Shown here piece after piece: positions 47,616 through 58,469 of a stretch of 64,000 bases of DNA. Under the pieces are notes generated by a model. It saw only the letters and a program-made list of their open reading frames with translations. It was not told the DNA's origin and searched no databases. Source of the stretch: Coprinopsis marcescibilis (taxonomy: Eukaryota > Basidiomycota > Agaricomycetes > Agaricales > Psathyrellaceae); NCBI GenBank assembly GCA_004369085.1, contig ML210147.1:930001-994000 (forward strand). The letters run 5' to 3'. Each line of letters begins with the position of its first letter. The first letter of the stretch is position 1. Position numbers and translations under genes: made by a program.

Positions 47616-50600
47616 TTACCGGAGACCAACTCCAAGGGGATCCAAATTGGCCGAAGCCGTTTCTCGAGGTGGGGGCGTCGATCCACGTTTGGTAACATTG
47701 TCACGGTTAATCACCGAACTGCTCTGCCTCCGACTTGGAATTTCAATGGTTGGGTCGAGGGGTAAAGGGCTGCGAGGGTGTTCAGCGGTTTTGCTTCGGG
47801 TCGAAGAGGAGCTTGTGTCTTCATTTTCAAAGCTTGAGCCCCAAGGGTTACCTTCCAATATGGATGCACTATTGGCGGTAGTCGATCTTGACCGATGGGC
47901 GGTGCTAGCCCAAGGGTTAGTGAGCGTGAGGGAGGGGACTGAGGTAGGCGCATTGGCTGATCCGAGTCTAGAAGACTGCGTTGATTCTTCTCCCCAGGCT
48001 GGTAGTGTTTCCCGACTTCGAAGCTCTGACGTCTTCTGCGAAGAATCTTCGCTGCCAGTAGAGAAATTGTTATTCAGGTCTTTCGCCATTCCTGCGTAAG
48101 CGTCTTGAACGACAGAGAGTGCTGCGGTTGCATTGGAGGATAGTTTTCCCCACACAGATTTTACCCCGGTGCTTGATAAAAAATCTGGGGGTTTAGTCCG
48201 ACCCCATAGAGGCGGTGTTGAGCTTGAGGAGGTATGTGGTCTCAAACCAGCATTGGTCGAGGGTCCTGACAAGCTGTTATGGCGAACGGCTTTGGGCGAC
48301 GCAAGAGACGGGGCAGATAATGATAGATCCTTGACCCCTGATTCCACAGACGGTGAAACGCTACGGGAAGTCGGTGGCAAGCTCTGTGAAAGCGGCTGCG
48401 GTGAAGCACTGCTTTGCGCAGAGGAGGCAAGGATAGTGGTTTTAGGCGTGACAGGACGTTCCTGCGGTGGCTCGTCGTCGATATCTGCCGTTTCTGCTAC
48501 CCCTCGAGCGGCCTGGACCCTGCCATTCATTTCCTCGTCCGTCTTTCCATACAACTCATTCCAGAACCGCACATCTTTAGCGTTTGGAATAAGCACTCCC
48601 ATATCCTTGCCCTTGGGGTCGTCGAGCGATGGATCGTAATCCAAATTGGTATTCAACGCCATCTCCGCGGGAGAATTGAGAAAGTCCCAAACAGAAATCG
48701 TGCGCTGCACAGGTGGAGGGTCAATCCCGTCTCCCACTTTCCTTTCCTTCTCCGTGTTGTACAGGAATGTTCCATACTGACACGAGTAGAGGTGGTAATA
48801 AAGTTGCCGAAGGAAGCGTTCGTTGAATTCGAATCTCTCTGGAAATTGCCGTTGCAGCTGTCGGACAGCTTCCAGGAATTGATGAAATATAGGACTCGTT
48901 TCCCTGATGTGATTTTGGGAGGTAAACCGATTTTGCACGGAGGTGAAGAACGCTTGGGCCGCTTCTGCTCCGCTGCCAGGTTCCGCCGACGACGTAGGGG
49001 AGAGGAAGAACTTTTCCGAGGAGAGGTGACCGCAACGATCCAAGAATTTGTGCCCAAATGAAAGCCAATCCTTTTCAATGAGAATCTCGAATCCCCGGAT
49101 CGTGCGGTAGAAGGGATCCAAGCAGATTTGCGACATGGCAGACAGTTGGGATGTTCGATCCCAGCCGTCGGAACAGTGGATGAGAACATGGGACGAGTTG
49201 ATGTGCACATTGCGAACGATCATGACCGTCCCTTCCAGAATGGCGACAATGTGCCTGAGCCATCCGGAGCGTCGGAGGGCTTGGCGGTCCAGGACAGGCA
49301 TGTCGTCGGTTATGTCCATCTTGATGCTGGCGAGCATGGATTCGGCATCACGTAGTGCCTCAACGACCTTTGCCAAAGACTCCCGCATGGTGTGGATATG
49401 GTCAATTCCCAGATACACCTTCTTTCCTTCTTTGTAGTGATCCATGTTCTCTGTACCTGCACCCTTGGCGGAATTCGCCACGGCGTTGACGGTAGGTCGA
49501 GCGTCGATGATGAGGTTCGTAGTGGTCGCACCATAGACTTGGGCTGCTTGCGCCCGGGATTCAGGTGTCCAATGCGATTGAAACACGGCTTCAATCAGCT
49601 TTTCGTCTTGGACAGACCGGTTCTGGGTTATTCCAACCATAGGTTGGCTGGATCTGGTAAGGGTACCCTATGCAAGAGGTGAGAATGGGCAAAATTCTGA
49701 GAAATTGTGCTAGACTAACATAGTTTGCCCAATGTAGGTAAGTAAGAACAGGTAGCCGACACTTGCTCCGGTACTTGGATGCATATTGCAAGGTGGTGTC
49801 GCTGATCTTGGTCGGGACAACGAATCTGGAAGGGTATGTTGGAGCAAACTAGGTTTACTGAGGGTTATTCGTATTCTGAAGAAAATCCAGCACGAAAGAC
49901 ACGTACAGAATAATCCTTGTTTATGTCTGTGAACCGCCAAGCCTTTGTGCGAGTACCAACTCCCATCCTTCCAAACTCATCTCTAGGCGAATAAAGCGTC
50001 CATCCATTGTTGGTCGGCAGTGGTGGATTTGGAGTATAGAAAAAAGCGTAAAGCTGCGTCACCGATGCTGAAATAGGATTAGTTGCAGTTAACGGACATG
50101 AACAGAGCCAGTGAACGTACTAGCCACAGTCAGCTCCTTGACGCTCTCAAAGACGTCTAATGACTCCGAATCTTTATCGAAGGAGAACGTGAAGCTCTCA
50201 AACGTCCTGGTGTTAAAGCTCAATGGTGATTTCCCGTTCAGGGTCTGTGGTAATCGTGTGACAAGCGAGATAAGGGGGTAGGGAACCTGCAAGCATCCTT
50301 CAGCACCGGCAATCAATGACAGACAATGTTCAGCACGCACCCATAGCTCCTGGTCTTTCCCATCCTCTTCATATCGATAGATGATGTGATGTGCAGTTAG
50401 ATGTATTGTCCCGACCGAAGATTTCCCCGATTTTGCAAATACAACGCCCTGGACCTTGATGACAATATTAGCATTGATCTCGAAATCCACAACTGGGGTG
50501 AACCTTGGACACGCGGATTGCGTCCATGCCTTTGACTTTCGACCTTGGGTACCTTCAATGACCAGCCCGATTTTGGATGTTGTTATTGTGGAGATCGTGA

Positions 50601-50802
50601 TAGTAGATGCTGTGGTCTGTTGCGGTTTGAGGTCAACCAAGTTGAAGTCAGTGTGATCATGCTAAGCTCCGCTCTGCGGACTGCTTTGATGGTGTTTGCT
50701 CATGGCCATTCCATCAGCTCCCGTATCAAGGGAGTCCGGGAATCCAGGGCTTGACTCAACTGATACATAATGTGTTGTTACGGATGGCACATTGCATGAC
50801 AT
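47616..50802 (-). CDS. YMR1: Myotubularin-family phosphoinositide 3-phosphatase
   Basis: Myotubularins remove the 3-phosphate of PI3P and PI(3,5)P2 on endosomes and vacuoles. An N-terminal PH-GRAM domain (VVFAKSGKSSVGTIHLTAHH, IIYRYEEDGKDQELWVRAEH) is followed by FYTPNPPLPTNNGWTLYSPR and EFGRMGV. The phosphatase domain has RCRLPVLTYLHWANYGTLTR, SSQPMVGI and the P-loop HCSDGWDRTSQLSA (CX5R active site). Then come DPFYRTIRGFEILIEKDWLS, FGHKF and the SID-like SPIFHQFLEAVRQLQRQFPE. A Ser/Pro-rich tail of about 250 residues follows. The frame runs to 50640 without an ATG. A 36-nt exon from ATG 50802 with a 105-nt intron would supply a start in frame, but that 5' end is tentative. Confidence 0.88.
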
Positions 50803-51115
50803 GCTGCTTTATAGTAAATCAACCGTGTGTCTTGGTGAGCAAGATACATCAGGAACTGCGTTGAGGTATGTATCAGAATGTTTTTTGGTTACGGCTCCAC
50901 TGCGACGGTCAGCCTGCGCCACGTTTTACCGTTACACCCAGGAAGACCGGGTAGATCTTTACCACCCCAAGAACTCCTCAACCGAAAGATGATATCATTT
51001 TCTACTTGGCTAGATAGTTCCCGAAGTAGTTACGAAAGAACAAAATGTAAAAGCGGTCCATAAGCAGGCAAACTGGGTCACACAGTCCACGCGTCTCAAG
51101 CTTGAGATGTGCATC
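50803..51115. other. Intergenic, no gene seen
   Basis: This is about 310 bp between the myotubularin 5' end and the cupredoxin gene's 3' end. No supported feature was found. Confidence 0.45.
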
Positions 51116-52079
51116 TTAGAGAGCGACGACGGCAGCAATGAGACCGGCCAACAAGCCACCGGCAGGGACAGCGAACTTCTCAGCACCTGCGGGCCTTGTA
51201 GCAGGAGGGGCGTTGGGGCCACTGCCAGAAGGTGCGTTCCCACCGGGAGCGCTTCCGGAGGGAGTGGGCCTTGGGCCGGGAGCGGAAGGTCCAGCAGAGG
51301 TATCGCCGCCAGAAGGGCCAGCGGGAGGAGCACCGCCCTCGGGACCTTCAGGGAGAGGTCCACTCTCAGCGGCCGCAGCATTAGCCTACGAGTGTAAAAG
51401 AAATCCAATGAGCGAGTGTCGGACTGCGACGGGTTGTTGATGTAACGTACCACGAAAGTCTCATAGGTGTTTCCCTCCGCGGGGGGGTTCACAGCGAAGA
51501 CCATTCCTCCCTGGCAATGCCTGAAATGAGAGAGAGAGAGAGAGAGAGAGAGGGCGAAAATTAAAACATGAAACCTTCGGAGAACGAGTACACTCACTGG
51601 CCCTGGGCGCAGTAGAACCAGGCAGGGTCGGCAGATGTGACATCGAAGACAAAGGTATCCTCAAGGGGACCAGCCTCAGTTGGCCTGAAACCAGAGTGCT
51701 CACCGCCCTCCAGAGGAGTGCAAGGAGCGGCGAAAGAGGATTGGGTAACAGTCTACAGCCAAGGAAAGAGATTAGCGTCACCAGCAGCGCAACGTCAGGA
51801 CATCCAACGTACGTGGTTCTTGGGGTAGCTGTGGAAAACTATTCAGCAAAGAATGGGAAACGAAGGGAGAGGCAACATACAATGTGAAAGTGACGGTATC
51901 ACCAGGAACGGCAGGAACGTTGGGAGGGGTGAAGGTCAACTGTTACGCACTAGTCAGTTAGTGTTCAACTATTTTGGTGGCAAGGCACGTACGCCTTCCT
52001 GGCCAACGGCGACGTCAAAGTTAGCCGCCTGAGCGACGATGGGCAGGAGGACGGCGAGGGCAGCGAGGGACAATTGCAT
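51116..52079 (-). CDS. Secreted cupredoxin-like protein with GPI-type C-terminus
   Basis: This is an extracellular blue-copper-like protein of the fungal serine-rich/phytocyanin-related family. ATG 52079 gives the signal peptide MQLSLAALAVLLPIVAQA, then ANFDVAVGQEG and LTFTPPNVPAVPGDTVTF. Candidate type-1 copper ligands are His in PKNHTVTQSSF, Cys in AWFYCAQG, His in GQHC (across an intron) and Met in GGMVFAVNPP. A long Gly/Pro/Ser-rich region follows, and the end is VPAGGLLAGLIAAVVAL, a hydrophobic GPI-signal-like tail. One intron carries a GA/TC microsatellite directly before its 3' splice site. Neighbouring genes give no pathway context. Confidence 0.87.
51528..51552. repeat. (GA)n microsatellite, about 12 units
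   Basis: An uninterrupted GA run lies inside an intron of the cupredoxin gene. On the coding strand it reads (TC)n and sits just before ATTTCAG, so it forms the polypyrimidine tract of that intron. Confidence 0.9.
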
Positions 52080-54010
52080 TTTCGTGATTAGTTGAGAGGA
52101 TTAGAAAGTTGGTAAGTTGGACTGGTCTACAGATCTAGAGGTAGGGGTGTGAGCGTAAGCAGCAAAAACTATAAAATGTCGACAGGCTACGCACAATGCT
52201 CCTTCTATGAGGTAGGGAAGAGGAAAAGAGAAGATGGGGGAACAAACGTGACAACAGTCAACCTTTTATGAAGTTCAGACCGCGAGAAACTTTCGTCCCA
52301 AACGTTCGGGGCATCAGGATATCCACATAACTTTAGCCTCGAAAGTGCCAAAGAAACATGGGATCTTGCCAGTTACCGCACATTACGCATGTTTGATGAG
52401 TTGGTTGCGGCATATGTTGACCAATGGAAAGCAAGACAGACGCCATCAGATCTATTTGCCTCACGATAGCGGGCTTATTCGCAGGCCTGCCTTCCGTCTA
52501 TAATTAACTAAAGGCTGTTGTCAACGAATGGAGACTAGAGCATTGGCGAACACAACCAACATACGTTGACGGATTGCAATCTGTTGAACTTGGGATGAAA
52601 TCAAGCCAAGATGATCAGGGTACTTGGTTGTCAGAAGAGCCCTTGGAAGGCGCTACAAGAGGACGCTGCGGTCAAGAAATCTGGGAGGTAATGCAAAGTA
52701 AGCTGTGACAGTGATTTCATCGCCGTTCACGGAATGTTCCTGGCACACATCCGGATAACGTTCCACATTTGCGGGAATGTATAAGCAAGATTATACACAC
52801 ATCGAGTCCACGACACGAGTGAAAATGGTATGCAGATGGTTTCATTTTTCCCTCTTCCTAAGCAAAAGATCCCACTGGAGTATTCAAAAGGAGAACCGCG
52901 ACGTTTTGGGCCGATTATCAGGCCGACAAGCGCGATTCCACAGCCCTTGATAGCAACCCATCCAGTGTCAATGGGTTCGCTGGAAATCATGACACCCCGA
53001 AGTTCTTTTGTACCACCTGGATAGCCATTCCGCGACAGAGTTTTCGTTTCGATTCCTGTTTGAACCTATCCCTGTCGCAACGTGTTGTGGAGAGTAGCAG
53101 GTGGGAAGTCACCAAGAAACTCGCACTCGGTGCAGTCTGGGTAAACGGTGAGTATCGTAAGTACATAGATTAGTTCGGGGTGGAGCGTCGTCATGGTGTC
53201 CAACCATGAAGTTGGGCGCGTTCTCCACAAAAATAAGAAGAATCAAGTGGAAAGATGAAATGAAATTTGAATGGGGTGCAGACAATAAGGGTTGTGACTC
53301 TTTTGGAGGTATCAAGGGATACATTTAGCAGCGACCACAGTGGACACCACTAAGTATTGCAGTGCCATTTCCTTTGATGCCGATTAGGCCGAAAACATGA
53401 ACGAACTAGGACGAGTGATCATTTTATATCAAGGATCCTCCGCTGGTCAAGATTAACACTTACCAGTTGAGAGTACGCAGGACAGACCATTCGTAAACGC
53501 AAAAAAGGCGCGCCCTTGGATAAATTCAATGACGAAGTACCGGAGCCCCGCAGACGCGCAGTATCAGGGTTTCAGGGAGAATATTAGGAGCCAGGTAACG
53601 AGATGCTCAGTGGAGATGGTGCCGTGTCGAGCGCTTGGCGTGTTGGAAGCTGCTAAGTATATTACATATCGACGCGGACGTCCTGGCGGCGGATATTTTC
53701 GCTATTCAGGGCTGCGCAAAGCGCGGTCGAGATACGAAACCAGTTTAGCTGAGAAAGCTGCTGGGGAACTGGGAGCCGTCTGAAACTGTTATAAGGTAAG
53801 GTTCCACAAACACAGCTCCGATTCCCCACAAAGAAATCGTTCTTGATCCATACTTATACTTATTTCCTCCATGGTGCTGAAGGAGTTGGCGGTCGTTTGC
53901 GAAAGCCATTGCGTGAGAACAATGACACAGACAAGAAGTCACCGGGCCGGCAAGCGACCAAGTCTCCTACTGTCACGGTCTACTCAGTTTCCACCACTGC
54001 GACGGATTCC
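52080..54010. other. 1.9-kb gap between divergent genes, no gene supported
   Basis: The cupredoxin and thioredoxin genes diverge from here. Short open frames (52830-53024 and 53529-53783 on the plus strand) show no family resemblance or splicing logic. No tRNA, terminal repeat or transposase was recognised. Confidence 0.5.
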
Positions 54011-54791
54011 ATGGCCTTTTTCGCGCTTTCTCGTGTTTCTAGACATTCTGCTGCGTCCCTGGTCCAATATCTGCGCAGCCAGCCCAATCTCACGGCTGCC
54101 AGACAGCCTAATGCTTCACTGACGAAACCTCGGGGAATCCATATCACACATCCTCGCGCCATTCTCTACGTCAACGCAGACAAAAAGGTGAATACGCAGT
54201 CCTAGTCCTATCGGAATACATGTTTTACATAGGCTCACTCTCAGGAAACTCTCCGCTCACAATGATTTTTACCCCGTTCTAGACGTTTGAGCAGGTCACT
54301 GCCACAAACGACCGTGTTGTGCTGGTGGACTTTTATGCCGAGTAAGTAATGGTGGACCCCACAACAGCAGGTTTCTGGCAGCGGCCCTAGACCGGATCCC
54401 AGCGGCTTTTCTCACCTCTTAATGAAAACCAATTAACACCCGTTCCCCCACACCAGCTGGTGTGGTCCATGTCGTCAATTAAGCCCCGTAATTGAGCGTC
54501 TGACAAAAGACCTCGATACCTCCGGCTCAGGTCTCCCTCTTGACCTCGTCAAAATTGACACGGAAACAGAAGATGGACAAGAACTCGCCAGGAAATACCA
54601 GGTACGTCCGACCAACATTCACCTTGTCAAAGGTGGGGATTGTCATAACCAAATCCATACTAATTGTCTCTTTCTCCACCCAGGTCACCGCTCTCCCAAC
54701 CATCGTGGCTTTCAAAGAGGGCAAACCGGCGAACAAGTTCCTTGGAGCATTGCCCGAGCACAAAATCAAGGAATTCGTCGAGTCGCTTTGA
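54011..54791 (+). CDS. Mitochondrial thioredoxin
   Basis: This is a thiol-disulfide oxidoreductase with a mitochondrial targeting presequence. ATG 54011 starts MAFFALSRVSRHSAASLVQY, Arg/Ser-rich and without acids, continuing for about 45 residues. After an intron, TFEQVTATNDRVVLVDFYA leads through a second intron to NWCGPCRQLSPVIERLTKDL. The CGPC active site is intact and the usual Trp precedes it. The next block is LVKIDTETEDGQELARKYQ. A third intron precedes VTALPTIVAFKEGKPANKFL, with the cis-Pro loop (LPT). The end is LPEHKIKEFVESL. The closest kind is yeast Trx3. The protein is complete. Confidence 0.93.
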
Positions 54792-55457
54792 CCGATAACT
54801 TCATGGCCGAGGTATATATCTTGCTCCGGGCCAAGTGCTCGCTAGATTAGAGCGAAAATAAACCTCTTTTGGTGTATAAATAAGGAGCAGGTTACATGTA
54901 CAGCTACGAATAAAGAATCGAAAGTGCCATCCGAATTCCAAAGAGATAAGAAAGTGGGCAAAAGGGTTACCCCCCAACAGAAAAGGCCAGCGACCAGTCA
55001 AAAGAAAGAATGTAAAAGTATGGTAGCAAGAAAGACAGATAAGCTAGGGGACAAGGATATTCGAGAACGACAACGGCAGTGACTCAGCGGTAGCTGGAAA
55101 CCAGAAAAGACGACAAGGAGTGTGGTTGAACAAGTGCAGAGGAAAAGACTGCGTGGTAATAGTACATCATGCTGAAGAGGCGGTAATAAAAATGTCGGCC
55201 TGGCTGGTTGTGAAGGTGTCTGCGGCGAGGTATCGGAGAAAGGGGATGTTGCCCAAAGTTCTGGGCGTCTGCTTGCGACAGTGATTGCACAGCGTCGGAA
55301 GGTCTAGGCCATGTCGGAGAAAGGGGAGCTTTGGAACTGGCGGTGTAAGATGCTGGATATTCGTATTGGCAGTTGGATATGTTGGAGAAGCAAAGCGACA
55401 GCGATCCCGGCGAGAATGAAAGAGTTGGAAAAAGGGGGCTCCAATCAAGTCCACCGA
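54792..55457. other. Convergent 3' region, no gene seen
   Basis: This lies between the thioredoxin and Ggamma genes, which converge. An open frame on the minus strand (55084-55560) overlaps the Ggamma last exon out of frame and is not supported. Confidence 0.55.
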
Positions 55458-55842
55458 CTACTGCACGGTACAGCATTTCCCTGTTGCTTGCTGACCGTAT
55501 GGATCCTCTGCCCGGCCCACTGGTCCCCATACTGAAGGTACCTAAAGAAAGGTCGAACAATGATTAACGTCGCGTAACCTCGAAACCAGCAGGAGTGGCG
55601 ACTCACCAGATGATCCTTGGTATTTCTGCAGTATGCGATCAGACTGGTCGCCACGAAGATAGTCAGGCGGTCGGTCAGTTTGTACTCGAAACGGCGGACA
55701 ATCTGCTTCCTCACCTTGCGCTTGCTTCGCTAACCTTGACTCGTGGTCTTGCTAGGTCCTCCCGTAACCGTTGGTTGTGCTCCAGTAGTCGTCTGAGCTT
55801 GAGCTCGGACATCGACTGTCGTCCTCCTCCGCGGGTGCTCAT
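55458..55842 (-). CDS. Heterotrimeric G-protein gamma subunit (copy A)
   Basis: This is a Ste18-type Ggamma that anchors Gbeta at the plasma membrane for pheromone or nutrient signalling. ATG 55842 begins [20 protein letters not shown], then [20 protein letters not shown], the Gbeta-binding helix. Introns split the Ser of [16 protein letters not shown] and follow DHL. The last exon reads [20 protein letters not shown] and ends CCTVQ, a CaaX box (C-T-V-Q, farnesyl type because X is Gln) preceded by a palmitoylatable Cys. The deduced length is about 82 residues, normal for fungal Ggamma. A close paralog lies about 780 bp upstream on the same strand. Confidence 0.93.
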
Positions 55843-56622
55843 GGTAGAATAGGATTGGTGGGAATGTGAAAGGGCTGGAATGCGAGTGTTGTCGACGGCC
55901 TAGGTCGTGGGGATGGTGCAAAAAATGTGAGAAGGGCTGGTGCGGAATCACGGCTCAACGTAAGCGCGGGAAGGACGCCAGCAAAGAGGGCGCTCACCGT
56001 TAACAACAACGAGCAAGAGAGTACCTGACGATGAGGAACACTCTGAAATTGTGAGAATATAGTGAGGAGAAGGATGAAGATGGGAAACAAGAGCTTGTGT
56101 GGTAACCTGTCGGAAGCTGATATTTTCTCGTCAAGCAGGCATGTGAACGGCCAATCCCAATTCAGAAGGCCACATCAGACTAGATTTATGCTCCCATAAA
56201 CCCGACTATGGTATCCAAAATGCCGCTCATCTGGCGCCATGTACCACTAATTACTTGTATTCTGTACATAGCTTGCAATACAATGGATACATGCTGTAGT
56301 AAAACATCTAGAAACCAAGATAAAAGGAAAAGAATGAATGCTAATAATCAACAGGTCACAGTCCCCATTGGGTGCGGTGATCCTTGTCTGTGCCTAGTAA
56401 TATTAAGATAGATGGGTGATACATTGTGTCTTGGTGAAAATGATAAAAGAAAAGACCGTGTGCTGACAGGTATCAGTTAAAAGGTATATGGCTGGCTGAA
56501 TATGCTGTCCTGACGTTCAGCGTCGAGACTTGTACGACTCGACCGCATATTACATGGGCCGGCAACGAGTGGGCTATTATCGTCCTCTCACGTCGAATGT
56601 CGGGTCGTCGATGCGGGCACAA
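55843..56622. other. Spacer between the two Ggamma genes
   Basis: This is about 780 bp and should carry the promoter and 5' leader of copy A and the 3' UTR of copy B. Short open frames show no conservation pattern. Confidence 0.5.
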
Positions 56623-57074
56623 CTACATCACTGTGCAATTACAGCCCGTTGCTGGTGGTGCGTACGGGTCTTCTCCTTTCCCTACTGGTCCCCAGACGGA
56701 AGGCACCTGAGACGAAACCGATCAGACTAAATTCCATTCAGGGGCACCGAGTTCGAGGCCATGGGCCTCGACGCGCGCAAGGCAAAGGCAAAGAGCACGT
56801 ACAAGATGATCCTTCGTCTGCTTGCAATACCGGATAAGGCTAAGTCGGATAATTAGTCGTGGTTCGGGGTTACACGAGAAGGGCCTGAGGGTGACACACC
56901 TAGCGCTTGCTTCGCTGACCTTGACCCGTGGACGAGCCAAATCCTCCCGTAACCGCTGATTATGCTCCAGCAGTCGTCGCAGCTTGAGCTCGGACATGGA
57001 TTGCTACGCAGAAAGTCAGGACCAGTGGGCACAAGAGAGGGGAAAGAGCTGACTTTGTGCGGACGTGAATTCAT
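56623..57074 (-). CDS. Heterotrimeric G-protein gamma subunit (copy B)
   Basis: This is the paralog of the adjacent copy A. ATG 57074 encodes the short first exon MNSRPHK. The next exon gives [20 protein letters not shown], then [14 protein letters not shown], nearly identical to copy A in the helix. [12 protein letters not shown] follows, then [20 protein letters not shown], with the end GCNCTVM (CaaX C-T-V-M). The two downstream introns fall at the same codons as in copy A. The intron after MNSRPHK (weak donor GTCAGC) is absent from copy A. The deduced length is about 81 residues. Both copies keep every functional feature, so neither looks like a pseudogene. Confidence 0.92.
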
Positions 57075-57328
57075 GGTGTCGATCGGTGGTGTTTTGGGAC
57101 GTAAATGGGACCAGAATTGAGGGAAATTAGGCCAGATATATGGCTCTCCGGCGTGGGGGGACGATGAGCAAGTCCTGAGAGCAGTCCAGGCGACAAGCGG
57201 GTTTTGACAAGCAAAGGACGAAGGACACAAATCCAACGGCCAGAGACACCTCAACAAAGCCTTGATATCAGCGGAGTCTGAAACTAGCAGTGATCGCGTT
57301 CTCATGCTCTCTCCCCAATATATCCGCA

Positions 57329-58469
57329 ATGTCACTGTCTACTCGTGAGTTACTGTCAAAACGGCTATATAATGCGACTTAATTGTCTACCATTAGCCAG
57401 GGCACTTAAAGCGACGATGAGCTCACGTAACTCCCAGTCTGGGCGGCGCACTGGCCCCAATTTTGTCGGTCAAGGGCACAGCAAGGTACCTGTCCCTCGA
57501 TCAGCAGGTGGTCACAAACCCACAAGGTCCTCATTGTCCTCCCACGAGATCCACCCAAATTTCGACCCAGATGACAAGACGTTTGTCGACGAGCACCAAA
57601 TGCTCATCGATGGCCATCAGCATCAAACCCATGCGCAAGAAGTCGAGCCCCTGGTCTCTTCCGATGATGAAGAAATCGACTTCAATTTCAATGAGGAACA
57701 ATCGGTCTTTTCCTATCTGATGGATGAGGGGTAAATTTCAATTGCTTCCATTTTCTCGCACCTATTTCAGAAAGACACGACGGCTGACCGCATATCCTGA
57801 CACCCGCTCCCAGCCCAAAGCCATCGGACGAAGATAGGCTCGATGCGCTGGTCGATTCACTCAAGGGTCCTTTTCAGGACAAAGGCGGTCAGCTCAAGAA
57901 GGATGTAGCGTGCTCAATCGCCCCTGCAATTCGTATGGTGTCCAAGGCTCACCATGTGCTGCAAACCAAGGTGGACACCGATTACGTCAAGGGAATCGCA
58001 ACCTTCAATTCGGCTTGCAGAAACATCGAAGCGGTCTCCTTGGCTGAATATGAAGAATTGACCGAATCTTACGAGAAGACCCGTGTAAGCATGCATATAT
58101 GCACTAGTTTCATTACTCTTTAACCATTTTGACAGGCTAATTTAGCAAACTTAATGAAACAGTTGAAAGCCGAGTATGCCCATCGGGATTCTCTGTGGGC
58201 AGACCTGGAGCGTAAAATAGATGAGATTGGTAGCTCATTTCCGCTCTATGCTACATTCTTCTCCACTCACCTTGAACGTTTCCCGCATAGCTGACCCGGC
58301 CCTCGCGGAGCTTGAGGACCTTCCCGCCCAGATCGAACGTATTATCGCCAAACTCGACAGGGCCTACGACACCATGCAAAACCAGAACAAGGACTCGAGC
58401 GTCTTTTCAGAGAAAAAGATCAGAGACTTGCTCAGTAAATTCGGCGAATCCTCGCTCTACGACTGCTAG
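57329..58469 (+). CDS. Uncharacterised coiled-coil protein
   Basis: I do not recognise the family. A likely 16-nt first coding exon (ATG 57329, intron 57345-57396) gives MSLSTPRALKATMSSRNSQS. If it is not used, translation could start at ATG 57417. The N-terminal 110 residues are polar and disordered-looking, with an acidic stretch (LVSSDDEEIDFNFNEEQS). The middle is helical (SDEDRLDALVDSLKGPFQDK; AEYEELTESYEKTR), followed after introns by LKAEYAHRDSLWADLERKID. The C-terminus is a coiled coil (ELEDLPAQIERIIAKLDRAY; EKKIRDLLSKFGESSLYDC). Size and shape suggest a structural or kinetochore-type small coiled-coil protein, but this is only a guess. It diverges from Ggamma copy B. Confidence 0.75.

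Noticed and set aside
39779..52079. Idea of a secondary-metabolite cluster built around the copper oxidase, ADE4 and SAM synthase
   Set aside because: No core synthase, cytochrome P450 or pathway regulator is present. The neighbours are unrelated housekeeping genes.
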